In this document: piece after piece, positions 7,957 through 17,383 of the stretch | Numbering within the stretch: the stretch's first letter is position 1 | Layout: each line of letters opens with the position of its first letter | Assembly (NCBI RefSeq): GCF_049723905.1 | Contig: NZ_JBJKFD010000001.1 | Span: 682,001-746,000, forward strand | Direction of reading: 5' to 3' | Length of the DNA: 64,000 nt | From: G963665185 sp049723905 | Lineage (GTDB): Bacteria > Desulfobacterota > Desulfovibrionia > Desulfovibrionales > Desulfovibrionaceae | Made by a program: the position numbers and the translations under genes | The notes under the pieces: model-generated | What the model saw: only the letters and a program-made list of their open reading frames with translations | What the model was told of the DNA's origin: nothing | The model's database searches: none

Positions 7957-10598
7957 GATTCATCCAGTGCTTTTTTCCATTCATGGATCAAATTCAACGC
8001 TTGGAGCGGGGTCAGTCCGTTGACATCCAGATCGTTGAGGGCGTCCAATAACGGATGATGTATAGGTTCTTCCAGACTTTTTTTGCTTTCCTTAGGTTCA
8101 GAGAGCCCGGGCAAAAGAGTCTGTCTGGCAATTACCGCGGCGCTGGCATCACGAGCATCCCCTCGGGCAGCCTCAAGATTTCCCAAAATCTCCTTGGCCC
8201 TCCGTACGACATTCTGGGGTACCCCGGCAAGCTTGGCAACTTCAATGCCGTAACTCTGGTCGGCAGGGCCAGGTACCATTCGTCGCAAAAAGATAATGTC
8301 GCCCTTGAACTCTTTCACCGCAATATTGTAGTTGCGTACCTGGGGCAGCATCCCCTGAAGGGCAGTCAATTCATGGTAGTGGGTGGCAAACAGGGTACGC
8401 AATCCGTGATGTTTTGCCGCCAGTTCTTCGGCCATTGCCCAAGCCAGCGCCAACCCGTCAAACGTGCTCGTCCCGCGGCCAATTTCATCCAAAATGATAA
8501 AACTGCGTCGGGTTGCCTGCCTGAGAATGCGGGCTGCCTCCATCATCTCCACCATAAATGTACTTTGCCCGCCAGCCAGATTATCTGAAGCGCCAACCCG
8601 GGAAAAGATCCGGTCGACCAATCCGATGGACGCCTTGGCTGCCGGAACGAACGATCCTATTTGAGCGAGCAGGCAGATGATGGCCGACTGACGCAGGACC
8701 GTGGACTTACCAGCCATATTGGGACCGGTGATGAGAAGGACCCGCGAAGAATCCCCCACATGCAAATCGTTTGGCACAAAGCTGGCAGCGCCTTGCACGG
8801 ATTCAACGACGGGATGTCGGCCTCCTTGAACTGCAATCTCCAGGCCTTCATGCAATTCCGGCCTTACCCAGTCATTTTTACGCGCTTTTTCGGCAAGTCC
8901 CTGGCAGTAGTCTATCTGGGCTATAATTTCCGCCATAAACATCAATCTGGGGCGGGCCAGCCCAAATTCTTCACGCAGCTCCTGAAAAAGATCGTATTCC
9001 AGCTGCTTGCGTTTTTCAGAGGCTCCCAACAGCCTGTCTTCAAGGTCCTTAAGCTCGGGGGTTATAAACCTCTCGCTGTTGACCAGGGTCTGACGACGGA
9101 TAAAATGGTCCGGAATTTCTGCCTGAACAGACTTGGAAAGCTCAAAATAATATCCAAAGACACGGTTGAACCCAAGCTTGAGCTTGGGCAGGGCATACTC
9201 GACACGTTCACGCTCAAGCAATTTCTGCAGCTTCTGCTCACCGTGCTCGGTCAATTCCAGCATTTCATCAAGGTCGGCATTATAGCCCATCTGAAACAGC
9301 CCGCCCTCCGTGATCACCGGAGGAGGGGAGTCAACAAAAGAGGCAGCAAGCTTTGCATGCAGGTCATCAAGCATGTCCCAACTTTTCAATGCCTGCTCAA
9401 CCGCCTGTGGTGCATTCTCGGTCAAAAGGTGCCCATGCAAGGCGGGCAGGCAGGAAAGGCTGCTGCGGAGGGCAATGAAATCACGCGGAGTGGATCTGTT
9501 AAGACTGATGCGTGTCGACAGACGCTCCAGGTCGTATACGGCATTCAAGGCACTTCGTACCGAAGCTCGCAGGGAATCGCTCTTATATAGCCATTGAACA
9601 GTGTCCTGGATTCCCTTGATGGGTTTCAGGTCTCGCCATGGATTACGCAGTCGCGTTTCCAAAAGTCTGGCACCCATGGGGGTCAGGGTGGAATTAACCA
9701 CATGCAGCAACGTGCCACGCCCCGTACGTCCGTCCAAGGTTCTGAAAATTTCGAGATTTCGTTCCGTTACTTCATCAAGGATACAAAACTTGCTCAGATT
9801 CAGCGGCTGAAATTGACCCAGATGGGCAGGGCGCTTTTTCTGCGTCTGCTGAACATAGGCTAAAAGGGCACCGCATGCCCTTACAAGTTCGGGTTTGTCC
9901 TGCAGGTCCAGGGCGTCCAGACCTGCAACACTCTGGGCATCAAGAACCGCCGATTCAGACGGCTTGAAATCAAAATAAGGGCGGGACTGCAGAAACGTGA
10001 CTTTGTCCTTCAAATCGGCAAACTGCCGCGGCACACTGGCTACGTTGGCAAGAAGGATTTCGCTGGCGTCGATTTTTGCCAGCCATTGCCAAAGAAATAT
10101 CTCACTGCGATTTTCAAAACCAGTCCATTCGCCAGTGGAAAAGTCAATCCAGGCCAAGGCCCCGGTTTGCTTGTCAGCGTTATAGACGAGCGCTGCGAGA
10201 TAGTTGTGCCGCTGAGTTGATAAATTGGAATCCTCAACGACAGTTCCCGGAGTAAGTACCCTGGTAACAGCTCTTTTGACCAGGCCTTTGGCCTGTTTGG
10301 GGTCTTCAATCTGGTCGCAAATGGCAACCTTGAAGCCTTTTTCCATAAGCTGGGCCAGGTAAGTTTCCGCCGCATGGTGCGGAACCCCGCACATGGGAAC
10401 TCCCGATTCCTTCTTCTTGTCGCGGCTTGTAAGCGTGATATTCAAAGCACGCGAAGCTATCTCCGCGTCTTCAAAAAACATTTCATAAAAGTCGCCCATT
10501 CTGTAAAACAGAAGGCAGCCTGGATGCTCTTGCTTGACCTGGAGATACTGCTCGAGCATGGGAGTAAGTTTTTGATTTGAAGGTGAAGCTGTAGACAT
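7953..10598 (-). CDS. mutS: DNA mismatch repair protein MutS
   Basis: Mismatch-recognising ATPase, 881 aa, normal for MutS1. The N-terminal mismatch-binding domain has the Phe-x-Glu reader motif in GDFYEMF. The connector, lever and clamp domains follow. The C-terminal ABC-type ATPase has Walker A TGPNMAGKST, the STFMVEM signature, Walker B FIILDEIGRGTSTFDG, and the TLFATHYHEL His switch region. The C-terminal ~80 residues carry a tetramerisation-type tail. No clear SD was found before the ATG. It lies within a leftward gene run and overlaps the following lipoprotein gene by 4 nt. Confidence 0.97.
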   Translation of the reverse strand: MSTASPSNQKLTPMLEQYLQVKQEHPGCLLFYRMGDFYEMFFEDAEIASRALNITLTSRDKKKESGVPMCGVPHHAAETYLAQLMEKGFKVAICDQIEDPKQAKGLVKRAVTRVLTPGTVVEDSNLSTQRHNYLAALVYNADKQTGALAWIDFSTGEWTGFENRSEIFLWQWLAKIDASEILLANVASVPRQFADLKDKVTFLQSRPYFDFKPSESAVLDAQSVAGLDALDLQDKPELVRACGALLAYVQQTQKKRPAHLGQFQPLNLSKFCILDEVTERNLEIFRTLDGRTGRGTLLHVVNSTLTPMGARLLETRLRNPWRDLKPIKGIQDTVQWLYKSDSLRASVRSALNAVYDLERLSTRISLNRSTPRDFIALRSSLSCLPALHGHLLTENAPQAVEQALKSWDMLDDLHAKLAASFVDSPPPVITEGGLFQMGYNADLDEMLELTEHGEQKLQKLLERERVEYALPKLKLGFNRVFGYYFELSKSVQAEIPDHFIRRQTLVNSERFITPELKDLEDRLLGASEKRKQLEYDLFQELREEFGLARPRLMFMAEIIAQIDYCQGLAEKARKNDWVRPELHEGLEIAVQGGRHPVVESVQGAASFVPNDLHVGDSSRVLLITGPNMAGKSTVLRQSAIICLLAQIGSFVPAAKASIGLVDRIFSRVGASDNLAGGQSTFMVEMMEAARILRQATRRSFIILDEIGRGTSTFDGLALAWAMAEELAAKHHGLRTLFATHYHELTALQGMLPQVRNYNIAVKEFKGDIIFLRRMVPGPADQSYGIEVAKLAGVPQNVVRRAKEILGNLEAARGDARDASAAVIARQTLLPGLSEPKESKKSLEEPIHHPLLDALNDLDVNGLTPLQALNLIHEWKKALDES

Positions 10599-10888
10599 GG
10601 AGGGGTAAATACCTGATGCGCGCCGTGTTTACCAGCATCGAATGGAGCCCCGGGGGCTGGGGGATTCAAAACAAGTTAAAGCAATGGTTGATGTTAATGA
10701 CTCAATTTGTATTGGTGTCGCGTTCGTTTAATTTTTATCATTTTAAAAATACAGCAGTACACAACGGCACGTCATCTGGTGGGATTCGCCCGTCATACAA
10801 CGTTTTGAGCGCCAGCGCCTGAGTGACCTGGAAAAATTGTGTGTTAGGTCACGGTCTTCAAGCAAAATACATATCTTGTGGCCACATA

Positions 10889-11998
10889 CTAGTCGTTAAG
10901 ATGCATGCGAAAACGTATGCTGTGCCATGAGTTGCACTTGGGACAAATAAAAAAGGTCTGATCCCACTTCAGGCCGCAAACCCCGCAAACAAAACGCTTT
11001 ACGTATCGGGCGCACCCTATGAGGTAGTGCAAATGGTTTTCAAAGGTGGGAGAAAGAGTTTGTTCGTCCATGCTGTGGGAAAGCAATTCCAACCGGGCCG
11101 CCCAGAAATCCGGGTAAAGCACAAGAGTCTTTTCCAGCCCCAACTTTCCTTCCTGGGTTTGACCACAGGCTAAAAGGAGCATTGCAGAATAGTAGTGCAG
11201 GAGAACATCACGGGGAAAATCGTCCAGAAGGGCGGACAGGCTTCGGGCTTGCTCCGGACTACATACTCCTGTTCGTTCCGACTGCTTTTGCCCGAACTGC
11301 AGTAAGGGTTCAAAAAGTAAAAAATGGAGTGGCGTATCCACATGGGAAAGCGCTTTGCTCAGGGTCTTTGCGAGTTTGTTGCTGGAACTGGTCAGATCAT
11401 TCAGTAAAAACTCAGCCCATGCTTCCACTGAAGCTGGATACACGGCAACGGCTTTTTTCAGCAACCGTTTCGCGGCCGAAGATTCTCCGTCATTTTTTTT
11501 ATCATGAGCCAGGCGAACAAGGTAATGGGCCTGCCCCTGTTCGTGCCCCAACCGTCCGCACAGGTCCGCAGCGCGGGCAAAGGCTCCGCTCTCGGCACAT
11601 AAGCGGCTGAGTTCCCATAAGATATTGGGATCATCTCCGGAAAGATGTCTTGCCTGCTCCAAGGCGTTCATGGCTCTATCCATGAGCCCGGCTCGTCGAA
11701 AATCGCGCCCCAGCTCGTACAGGGCTTTTATCCGTACGTCTTGGGGCAGGTTGGGGCGTGCAATGAGATTATTACGAATGTGGACAGCGCGTTCTATTTC
11801 GCCTTTGGAACGGTAAAGATTGCCCAAAGCAAGGTAGGTCTCAACAGCATCTGGGTTGTTTTTTATGACGTGGCTTAATTCGCCGATGGCAGCCTGCGTA
11901 TCCATGGAAAAAGATGAAATTCCGTCATTGGAGGGGGAGAGCTCAAACGATGAAACGTGTTTGCTCACTGTTTTTTTTAACCAATCCCATGATCCCAT
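10889..11998 (-). CDS. lapB: LapB/YciM-like TPR and rubredoxin-type zinc protein
   Basis: About 369 aa. In E. coli, LapB (YciM) is a membrane-anchored adaptor that presents LpxC to the FtsH protease and so sets lipopolysaccharide output. Evidence here: TPR segments (VETYLALGNLYRSKGEIERA, then RIKALYELGRDFRRAGLMDRA are very close to LapB) and a C-terminal rubredoxin-type metal site with CGVCG and CPKC. It is directly downstream of lapA, as in enterobacteria. Unlike E. coli LapB, no hydrophobic N-terminal helix is present: the chosen start reads MGSWDWLKKTVSK. That ATG has GGAGGG 9 nt upstream. A longer in-frame extension overlapping lapA also lacks a membrane helix. A perfect hairpin overlaps the SD. 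Confidence 0.83.
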   Translation of the reverse strand: MGSWDWLKKTVSKHVSSFELSPSNDGISSFSMDTQAAIGELSHVIKNNPDAVETYLALGNLYRSKGEIERAVHIRNNLIARPNLPQDVRIKALYELGRDFRRAGLMDRAMNALEQARHLSGDDPNILWELSRLCAESGAFARAADLCGRLGHEQGQAHYLVRLAHDKKNDGESSAAKRLLKKAVAVYPASVEAWAEFLLNDLTSSSNKLAKTLSKALSHVDTPLHFLLFEPLLQFGQKQSERTGVCSPEQARSLSALLDDFPRDVLLHYYSAMLLLACGQTQEGKLGLEKTLVLYPDFWAARLELLSHSMDEQTLSPTFENHLHYLIGCARYVKRFVCGVCGLKWDQTFFICPKCNSWHSIRFRMHLND

Positions 11999-12011
11999 GT
12001 ACGCCGTCCCT

Positions 12012-12037
12012 CCGGGTGGGACAGACAGCCCACCCGG
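12012..12037 (-). promoter_or_regulatory. Perfect hairpin overlapping the lapB ribosome-binding site
   Basis: CCGGGTGGG (12012-12020) and CCCACCCGG (12029-12037) form a 9-bp GC-rich stem with an 8-nt loop between lapA and lapB. On the minus-strand transcript its 3' arm runs into the GGAGG before lapB. There is no following T run, so it is not a standard terminator. It could mask the ribosome-binding site or stabilise the processed lapA message (inference). Confidence 0.6.
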
Positions 12038-12065
12038 AATTATACTACTGCAAGTGAAAAACGTG

Positions 12066-12440
12066 TTAGGCTTGAGCTTCCTCGCAAGCCGGAGCTTCCT
12101 GAATATTCTGAGGCTTGGAAGCATACGTATCCTCTTCAAGCGGCAGGGTACGCAGGGTATTCACTTCTTTTTCCAGTTCGGCCACACGATTTTTGCATTT
12201 ACGCAGCTGGCCGTTGGAACGCATTTTATCTACAAAGAAATACAAGGTGGAAAATACCGATCCGACTAAGAAGGCCCCGAGAATCAAGAGGTACATGGGG
12301 ATAGGTGCTGAGTGCAGTCCGTTGCCGAGCAACTCGAATTTAAGTTCGAGCGCCTGATTGAGCCCTGCGTTGTTCTGAACAAAAAACACGAGTGCTACAA
12401 AAAAACAGACAGCCAACAGGAGGACCTTGATGAAACGCAT
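12066..12440 (-). CDS. lapA: LapA-family inner-membrane protein (DUF1049)
   Basis: 124 aa. Two transmembrane helices (about residues 3-22 and 45-67) with FFVQNNAG after the first, typical of the LapA/DUF1049 family, then a coiled-coil tail (LRKCKNRVAELEKEVNTLR) and an acidic C-terminus. The start at 12440 follows GGAGACTTCC. In E. coli LapA works with LapB in lipopolysaccharide assembly control, and the two genes are adjacent here as well. The tail beyond the coiled coil has no known motif. Confidence 0.85.
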   Translation of the reverse strand: MRFIKVLLLAVCFFVALVFFVQNNAGLNQALELKFELLGNGLHSAPIPMYLLILGAFLVGSVFSTLYFFVDKMRSNGQLRKCKNRVAELEKEVNTLRTLPLEEDTYASKPQNIQEAPACEEAQA

Positions 12441-12453
12441 GGAAGTCTCCTTG

Positions 12454-12942
12454 TTACGAGGTTGCGTCAAGAAATATGGGTTTCAGCCTATTGTAAGTTG
12501 AGCGGAGATGTTCCGGGATAACGTGGGTCTCCCCGAAAACTGCCATAAACGATGCATCGCCGTTCCACCGAGGAACGATCTGAAAATGGAGATGAGCGGC
12601 TATTCCCGCACCGGCGGCATCGCCTAAATTCAAGCCGGCGTTGAGGCCATCGGGGGAAAATGCCTTTTTCAGAACCTCCACGCTGATACGAAGATAATCC
12701 ATAACTTCATGGCTCTCTTGCGTGGTCAGGTCGGTCACACAACAGACATGCCTGTAGGGAACGATCATAAGATGCCCGTTATTATACGGATATTTATTCA
12801 TAAGCACGTAGCAGGTCTTGCCTCTGGATAAGATCAAACGCTCTTCGTCCTCATCTGTATGCTCGGGAATGCAGAACACGCATTCGTCCGGCTTGGGACC
12901 GAGAATATATTGCAGCCTCCAAGGGGCCCAAAGTACTTCCAT
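12454..12942 (-). CDS. HIT-family nucleotide hydrolase/phosphorylase
   Basis: 162 aa. N-terminal APWRLQYI and CVFC, the middle NKYPYNNGHLMIVPYRHV, and the active-site segment AAHLHFQIVPRWNGD identify the HIT superfamily branch close to diadenosine tetraphosphate phosphorylases. The histidine triad reads HLHFQIV, so the third His of H-x-H-x-H is Gln, as in GalT-like and some Ap4A phosphorylase-like enzymes. Its ATG shares one base with the stop of the upstream LOG-like gene. Substrate unknown. Confidence 0.85.
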   Translation of the reverse strand: MEVLWAPWRLQYILGPKPDECVFCIPEHTDEDEERLILSRGKTCYVLMNKYPYNNGHLMIVPYRHVCCVTDLTTQESHEVMDYLRISVEVLKKAFSPDGLNAGLNLGDAAGAGIAAHLHFQIVPRWNGDASFMAVFGETHVIPEHLRSTYNRLKPIFLDATS

Positions 12943-13409
12943 TAGTTTAAGAACCTTTCACGAACCAGGCGAACCGCCTGTTCCGGTGTCTTGGCAGGAA
13001 GAATGCCAGGAATGGAACTCCATTTGCCCAGCACTATGACTTCCTTGCCAATTTTCTTTGCCAACGCCACTTCGGACAACGTTCCCCAGCCGCCGTCGAC
13101 AGCAATAACGATGTCGGCATTTGCAACAACCAGAAAATTGCGCATCTGCCCCAGTCCTGTGACAATGGACGTATTGATAAATTCGTTGGATGCCCGCTTA
13201 TCGAGCCCGGGAAGAATGCCTATAGTCCGACCAGAAACACTGGACGCCCCCTCGCTGGCGGCTTCCATTATTCCCCCAAGACCACCGCATACAAGCGTGC
13301 AGCCAGCCAGAGCGAGTAGACGCCCCAAACAGCGGGCCGTATCGTATGCTTCTTGTGAGCATTTTCCACCGCCGATAACGGCGATAGTAATGGTACTTGC
13401 GTCACCCAT
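12942..13409 (-). CDS. TIGR00725/LOG-like Rossmann-fold protein
   Basis: About 155 aa with a lysine-decarboxylase-like (LOG) Rossmann fold: IAVIGGGKCS at the N-terminus, LVCGGLGGIMEAASEGA, GILPG, then VDGGWGTLSEVALAKKIGKEVI, where family members carry the PGGxGTxxE nucleotide-binding motif. Related proteins are nucleotide or molybdenum-cofactor binders or phosphoribohydrolases; the specific role is unknown. The ATG at 13409 is chosen over a GTG at 13454 that lacks any SD, but this is uncertain. One-base overlap with the HIT gene. Confidence 0.75.
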   Translation of the reverse strand: MGDASTITIAVIGGGKCSQEAYDTARCLGRLLALAGCTLVCGGLGGIMEAASEGASSVSGRTIGILPGLDKRASNEFINTSIVTGLGQMRNFLVVANADIVIAVDGGWGTLSEVALAKKIGKEVIVLGKWSSIPGILPAKTPEQAVRLVRERFLN

Positions 13410-13529
13410 TTCAAGCACCCATCCCTTAGAAAACGTCTGTTCTTGTACACGCACAGGGCTCTCAGGGCAAGAAGCGAGACAGGAACCGGCTTGGATAAAA
13501 CGACGATTCCAGATTTTTCATGCAGTACT

Positions 13530-16190
13530 TTATTTATTATTCCGCATTTCCTGTGCCAAATGTTTGGCCAAATCCAATTGATCCTCCCGACAGCTTACGG
13601 TTCCGTCAATTTTGGCAGCTGTAACCGAACGCATTATTCGTCCGTATGCCGGGCCGGGCTGCAGTCCCATATTACGAATATCTACCCCGGTGATATCGAT
13701 AGACATATGTTGCAAGGCCGAAAGATAGTGCGAAATAGATTTGCGCACCTCCTCATTGCGGCTGCGAGCCAACAAATACAAAATGCCCTCCAGCGACAAA
13801 GGCTCAAGCAGAAAATAAAGCTCGCTTGTTAGCCCGCTACCACCTTTCCATTTTGAAATGCGATAGAAAGTTTCTTCAACATCCAAGCGAAGATTGACCA
13901 AATCGGCATGTTCGCGTTTGGAAAGGTTGAGACGCTGGGCCAGCTGATCGATTTCGGTCATCTCCATACCGTTGACCAATCCCAAAAAGTACAACATCCA
14001 AGGCTCGGGCTTCGGCTCAAGATAAAGGAGTCGGTACCAATCCAATACCTCTTCAATATGCTCAAGAAATTCAAGTACCTTGCGGGTAAGCTCCAGTTTT
14101 GGATGTATAACTTTAAGAATTTGAAATTCCCCCATGCGTATCAGACATTGCCGGGCGTTTTTCTCTTCAAAAATGAGTTTGAGCTCGTGGAAGATCCGGC
14201 TGCCGGAAAGGCGGTCGAAAAAATCCATGGAAACAGCATTTTTGATGAGGCGCTCGGTCTGCCCGCCGATATGGAAATCAAACCGCTGCTCAAAACGGAT
14301 GGCTCGAAGGATACGTGTGGGATCTTCGACAAAGGAAAGGGAGTGGAGTACCCGAACAACCCGATCCTTGATGTCCCGCTGGGCTCCAAAAAAGTCCACC
14401 AACCGGCCGAATTTTTTAGGGTTGAGCTGCACGGCCAATGCGTTGATGGTAAAATCACGCCGATACAAATCCATTTTTATGGAAGAAAGTTCCACAGTGG
14501 GCAGGGCGGCCGGCTGTTCATAATATTCAAGACGGGCTGTAGCCACATCGATACGGCTGTCGTCCGGAAGGATGACCACGGCGGTCCTGAACTTACGGTG
14601 AACCTTGGCTCGTCCACCAAGATTTTTAGCCAAAATTTCGGCAAAAGAAGGGCCATCTCCCTCTACAACGAGATCAACATCCAGGTTGGAACGGCCCAAA
14701 AGGAGATCACGGACAAAACCGCCAACAACATACAGCTCATACCCATGTTCATCAGCAAGGTTGCCCGCTTTGCGCAGCAGATCAATATGCCGCTTGGGTA
14801 AACGTTCACGCATCAGGGGAAAAACCTGACGTTCCCTTTTTCTGTCAGGCAGCAGTCGTTCCGGTATACGGGCAGGTTCATCAATCAGAATGCGGATCAT
14901 ATCCGTACGAGTGAAAACACCACATACTTCACCTTTTTTGACCACGGGGACCAAGCGTTGGCTGTACCCCAGAATAATCTCCATGGCCTCGTACAGATCG
15001 GTTTCAGGTTCCACGGTCCTGACGCTACGCAGCATGTACTCGCGTACTTCGACATTGCCCAATCCATGGGAAACAGCTTTGTCTGCCAGCTGGTGATCGA
15101 TGATACCAACACACTCTCGAGTCTTTTCATCAATTACCGGCATGGCTTTCAATCCGAAGCGGGTCATAATTTCCGTGGCCGAATGAAGCAGCTCGGTTTT
15201 CCCGATGGTTACCGGAGGAGAGGACATAAAACCGTCAACCGTCAAATGAGGGTTGATCTCGGAATAGAGTAGGGCGAAAAGCTCATCTTTGGTTTGGGTC
15301 ATGGTCCTGTCTTTAACCGATGCCGAAGCTGCGTAAGGATGCCCCCCTCCACCGAAAAATTCGCAAATCCTACTGACGTCAACCTCAGGTACTCTGGAAC
15401 GGGCGACCAGTGTTATCCGATCCTGCATCCGCCCCAAAGCAAAAAGTACGCTTAGATTTTCCATGTCCATGAGTTTATGGGCAAGAAGGGCGAAATCACC
15501 GAGGTATTCTTCGCTGCTTGCTTCCGCAAAAACAACCTCCACACCGTTTATATCGTGCGTGGTAGCATTTTCCAAAAGGGAATGCAGCATGGAGACTTGG
15601 TCAGCGGTCAAGTCGCGCGTAAGAAGATCGGAAATAACATTTACGTCCATGCCCCGCCCCATAAGCCAGGCCGCAGCCGACAAGTCGTGCTCCGTAGTGG
15701 ACATGAACGTAAACGAACCGGTGTCCTCGTAAATACCAAGCCCTATAACCGTCGCCTGTTCTGGCGAAACCTTCTTGTTTTGGAGCATCAACTCGTGCGT
15801 TAGGATGGCAGCGGTTGATCCCCATTTTTTTATCACCCCAAAGTCTGCGGGGAGATCTTCTTCGGAATCAGGGTGATGGTCATAAACATGGATATTCAGG
15901 TTTTCATTTTCCAGAACCTGTTCAATGTGGGGAAGACGCGAGCGTTGCCTCGTATCCACCACCACAACATTTTTCACCGATTCAGGGGCTATGTCCTTGG
16001 CATTGGTGAAATTAAAAAGATAGCACGCACTCTGAATGAAATAGTTGCGCAGGTTCTTTTCCTGACTTCCCGGAAAAACGAGCCGGGCTTCGGGGTAAAG
16101 AACTCCAGCGGCCACAATGGCCGCAAGGCAGTCGAAATCCGCGTTGGTGTGTCCGGTGATGATTGTTTCAGCCTGGATTTTATTGTTCAT
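13530..16190 (-). CDS. DHH-CBS-tRNA nucleotidyltransferase/poly(A) polymerase fusion
   Basis: 886 aa in three parts. Residues ~1-300: DHH/DHHA1 phosphoesterase with GHTNADFDCLAA and VYDHHPDSEED, the motif set of nanoRNase/pAp phosphatases. Residues ~310-430: a pair of CBS domains. Residues ~465-886: class II nucleotidyltransferase head with GGFVRDLLLGRSNLDVDLVV (the GG / D-x-D catalytic site), RRDFTINALA, EDPTRILRAIRF, and a helical RNA-binding C-terminus. This architecture is known from deltaproteobacteria and Aquifex, where A-adding and CC-adding activities, or poly(A) polymerase, are split between paralogues. No second CCA enzyme is in the window. Which activity this one has cannot be told by eye. 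Confidence 0.88.
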   Translation of the reverse strand: MNNKIQAETIITGHTNADFDCLAAIVAAGVLYPEARLVFPGSQEKNLRNYFIQSACYLFNFTNAKDIAPESVKNVVVVDTRQRSRLPHIEQVLENENLNIHVYDHHPDSEEDLPADFGVIKKWGSTAAILTHELMLQNKKVSPEQATVIGLGIYEDTGSFTFMSTTEHDLSAAAWLMGRGMDVNVISDLLTRDLTADQVSMLHSLLENATTHDINGVEVVFAEASSEEYLGDFALLAHKLMDMENLSVLFALGRMQDRITLVARSRVPEVDVSRICEFFGGGGHPYAASASVKDRTMTQTKDELFALLYSEINPHLTVDGFMSSPPVTIGKTELLHSATEIMTRFGLKAMPVIDEKTRECVGIIDHQLADKAVSHGLGNVEVREYMLRSVRTVEPETDLYEAMEIILGYSQRLVPVVKKGEVCGVFTRTDMIRILIDEPARIPERLLPDRKRERQVFPLMRERLPKRHIDLLRKAGNLADEHGYELYVVGGFVRDLLLGRSNLDVDLVVEGDGPSFAEILAKNLGGRAKVHRKFRTAVVILPDDSRIDVATARLEYYEQPAALPTVELSSIKMDLYRRDFTINALAVQLNPKKFGRLVDFFGAQRDIKDRVVRVLHSLSFVEDPTRILRAIRFEQRFDFHIGGQTERLIKNAVSMDFFDRLSGSRIFHELKLIFEEKNARQCLIRMGEFQILKVIHPKLELTRKVLEFLEHIEEVLDWYRLLYLEPKPEPWMLYFLGLVNGMEMTEIDQLAQRLNLSKREHADLVNLRLDVEETFYRISKWKGGSGLTSELYFLLEPLSLEGILYLLARSRNEEVRKSISHYLSALQHMSIDITGVDIRNMGLQPGPAYGRIMRSVTAAKIDGTVSCREDQLDLAKHLAQEMRNNK

Positions 16191-16254
16191 GTGTCACTTG
16201 CGATTCTTTGTGGATGATTGCGGATAAATAAACTGGCCAGTGCATCCATTTCGT

Positions 16255-17184
16255 TCACTTCGACCGTGGATGATGTTGCTCGTGTAATGCACGCAGCCGT
16301 TGGGCTTGCACATGTGTATAAATTTCGGTGGCACTGATGTCGGCATGTCCCAAAAGCGTTTGGACAACACGTAAATCAGCTCCGCCCTCCAGAAGATGTG
16401 TAGCAAAACTGTGGCGCAAGGTATGTGGCGAAATTTCCCGTCGAATACCGGCCTGCAGCGCATACCTTTTGATGAGTTTCCACACTCCCTGGCGTGAAAG
16501 CCGCTTCCCGGAACGATTCAAAAATACGGCTTCATCCACTGGTTTAAATTGGCCTCGCCATGCGGCAAGATAGGAATCGAGCCAGTCCTGTGCCACTTGA
16601 TGTATGGGAACCAGCCTTTCCTTGCTACCTTTCCCCCATATCCTGAGAATACCCGATTGAGGGTCATAGTCCAGCGGACGCAGATTTACCAGCTCACTGA
16701 CGCGCAAACCTGCGGCGTAGAGGAGTTCCAGCATGGTCCTGTCGCGGAATCCAAGTTTGGTTGAAGCATCTGGCTGTGCCAGCATGTTGTCCACTTCTTC
16801 TATGCTTAAAAATTCAGGCAGTTTTTTGGGGAGCTTCGGATTGTCCAGTAAGGCAGCGGGATCCTCGGAAATCAATCCTTCGTCGGTCAAAAAAGCATAC
16901 AGCCCGCGCAGAGCAGAAAGATGGCGGGATATGGATCTATTTTTTAAACCAGCCTTGCGCATACGAAGCAGGTACGTGAACAGCTCTTGCTGTCCAGATT
17001 GTTCGAGCGTTTTTCCGGAATCATTCAAAAAACTGAGATAGTCGCGAAAATCTGCGTCATAGGCGGAAAGACTGTTTTCTGACAGCCCTTTCACGACAAC
17101 CAGATGCTCCATGTAGCGGTCCACCCAGGAATGTGAAAGGAGGGGAGTTTCGGAAGTATCCGATGAAGTTTGTTTTTTCGGCAT
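16255..17184 (-). CDS. xerD: Tyrosine recombinase XerD
   Basis: About 309 aa. Chromosome-dimer resolution with XerC at the dif site. N-terminal core-binding domain (VVVKGLSENSLSAYDADF) and C-terminal catalytic domain with AAGLRVSELVNL (catalytic Arg), HTLRHSFATHLLEGG (His-x-x-Arg), LLGHADISATEIYTHV (His and nucleophilic Tyr). The ATG at 17184 has GAGGAGCGC before it. It heads the leftward run that includes the nucleotidyltransferase fusion. Assigned XerD rather than XerC by overall similarity; a second recombinase at 53.2 kb looks XerC-like. Confidence 0.87.
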   Translation of the reverse strand: MPKKQTSSDTSETPLLSHSWVDRYMEHLVVVKGLSENSLSAYDADFRDYLSFLNDSGKTLEQSGQQELFTYLLRMRKAGLKNRSISRHLSALRGLYAFLTDEGLISEDPAALLDNPKLPKKLPEFLSIEEVDNMLAQPDASTKLGFRDRTMLELLYAAGLRVSELVNLRPLDYDPQSGILRIWGKGSKERLVPIHQVAQDWLDSYLAAWRGQFKPVDEAVFLNRSGKRLSRQGVWKLIKRYALQAGIRREISPHTLRHSFATHLLEGGADLRVVQTLLGHADISATEIYTHVQAQRLRALHEQHHPRSK

Positions 17185-17383
17185 GCGCTCCTCAAAGATG
17201 CCTTTTGCACAGACTCTTCGAAAATTATCATAAAGTCCCAAAAGGCAATCATGGCTTTATCGTGTGACTATATTCCGCTCCGTGCCGGAACATCAAGGAA
17301 AAGAGCTCCATACTTCGTTTGACAGCTAAAGCGGGCCAATTTAAAGTACTCGGATTAAATAATTGAAAGGAGCGTTCTTCGTT

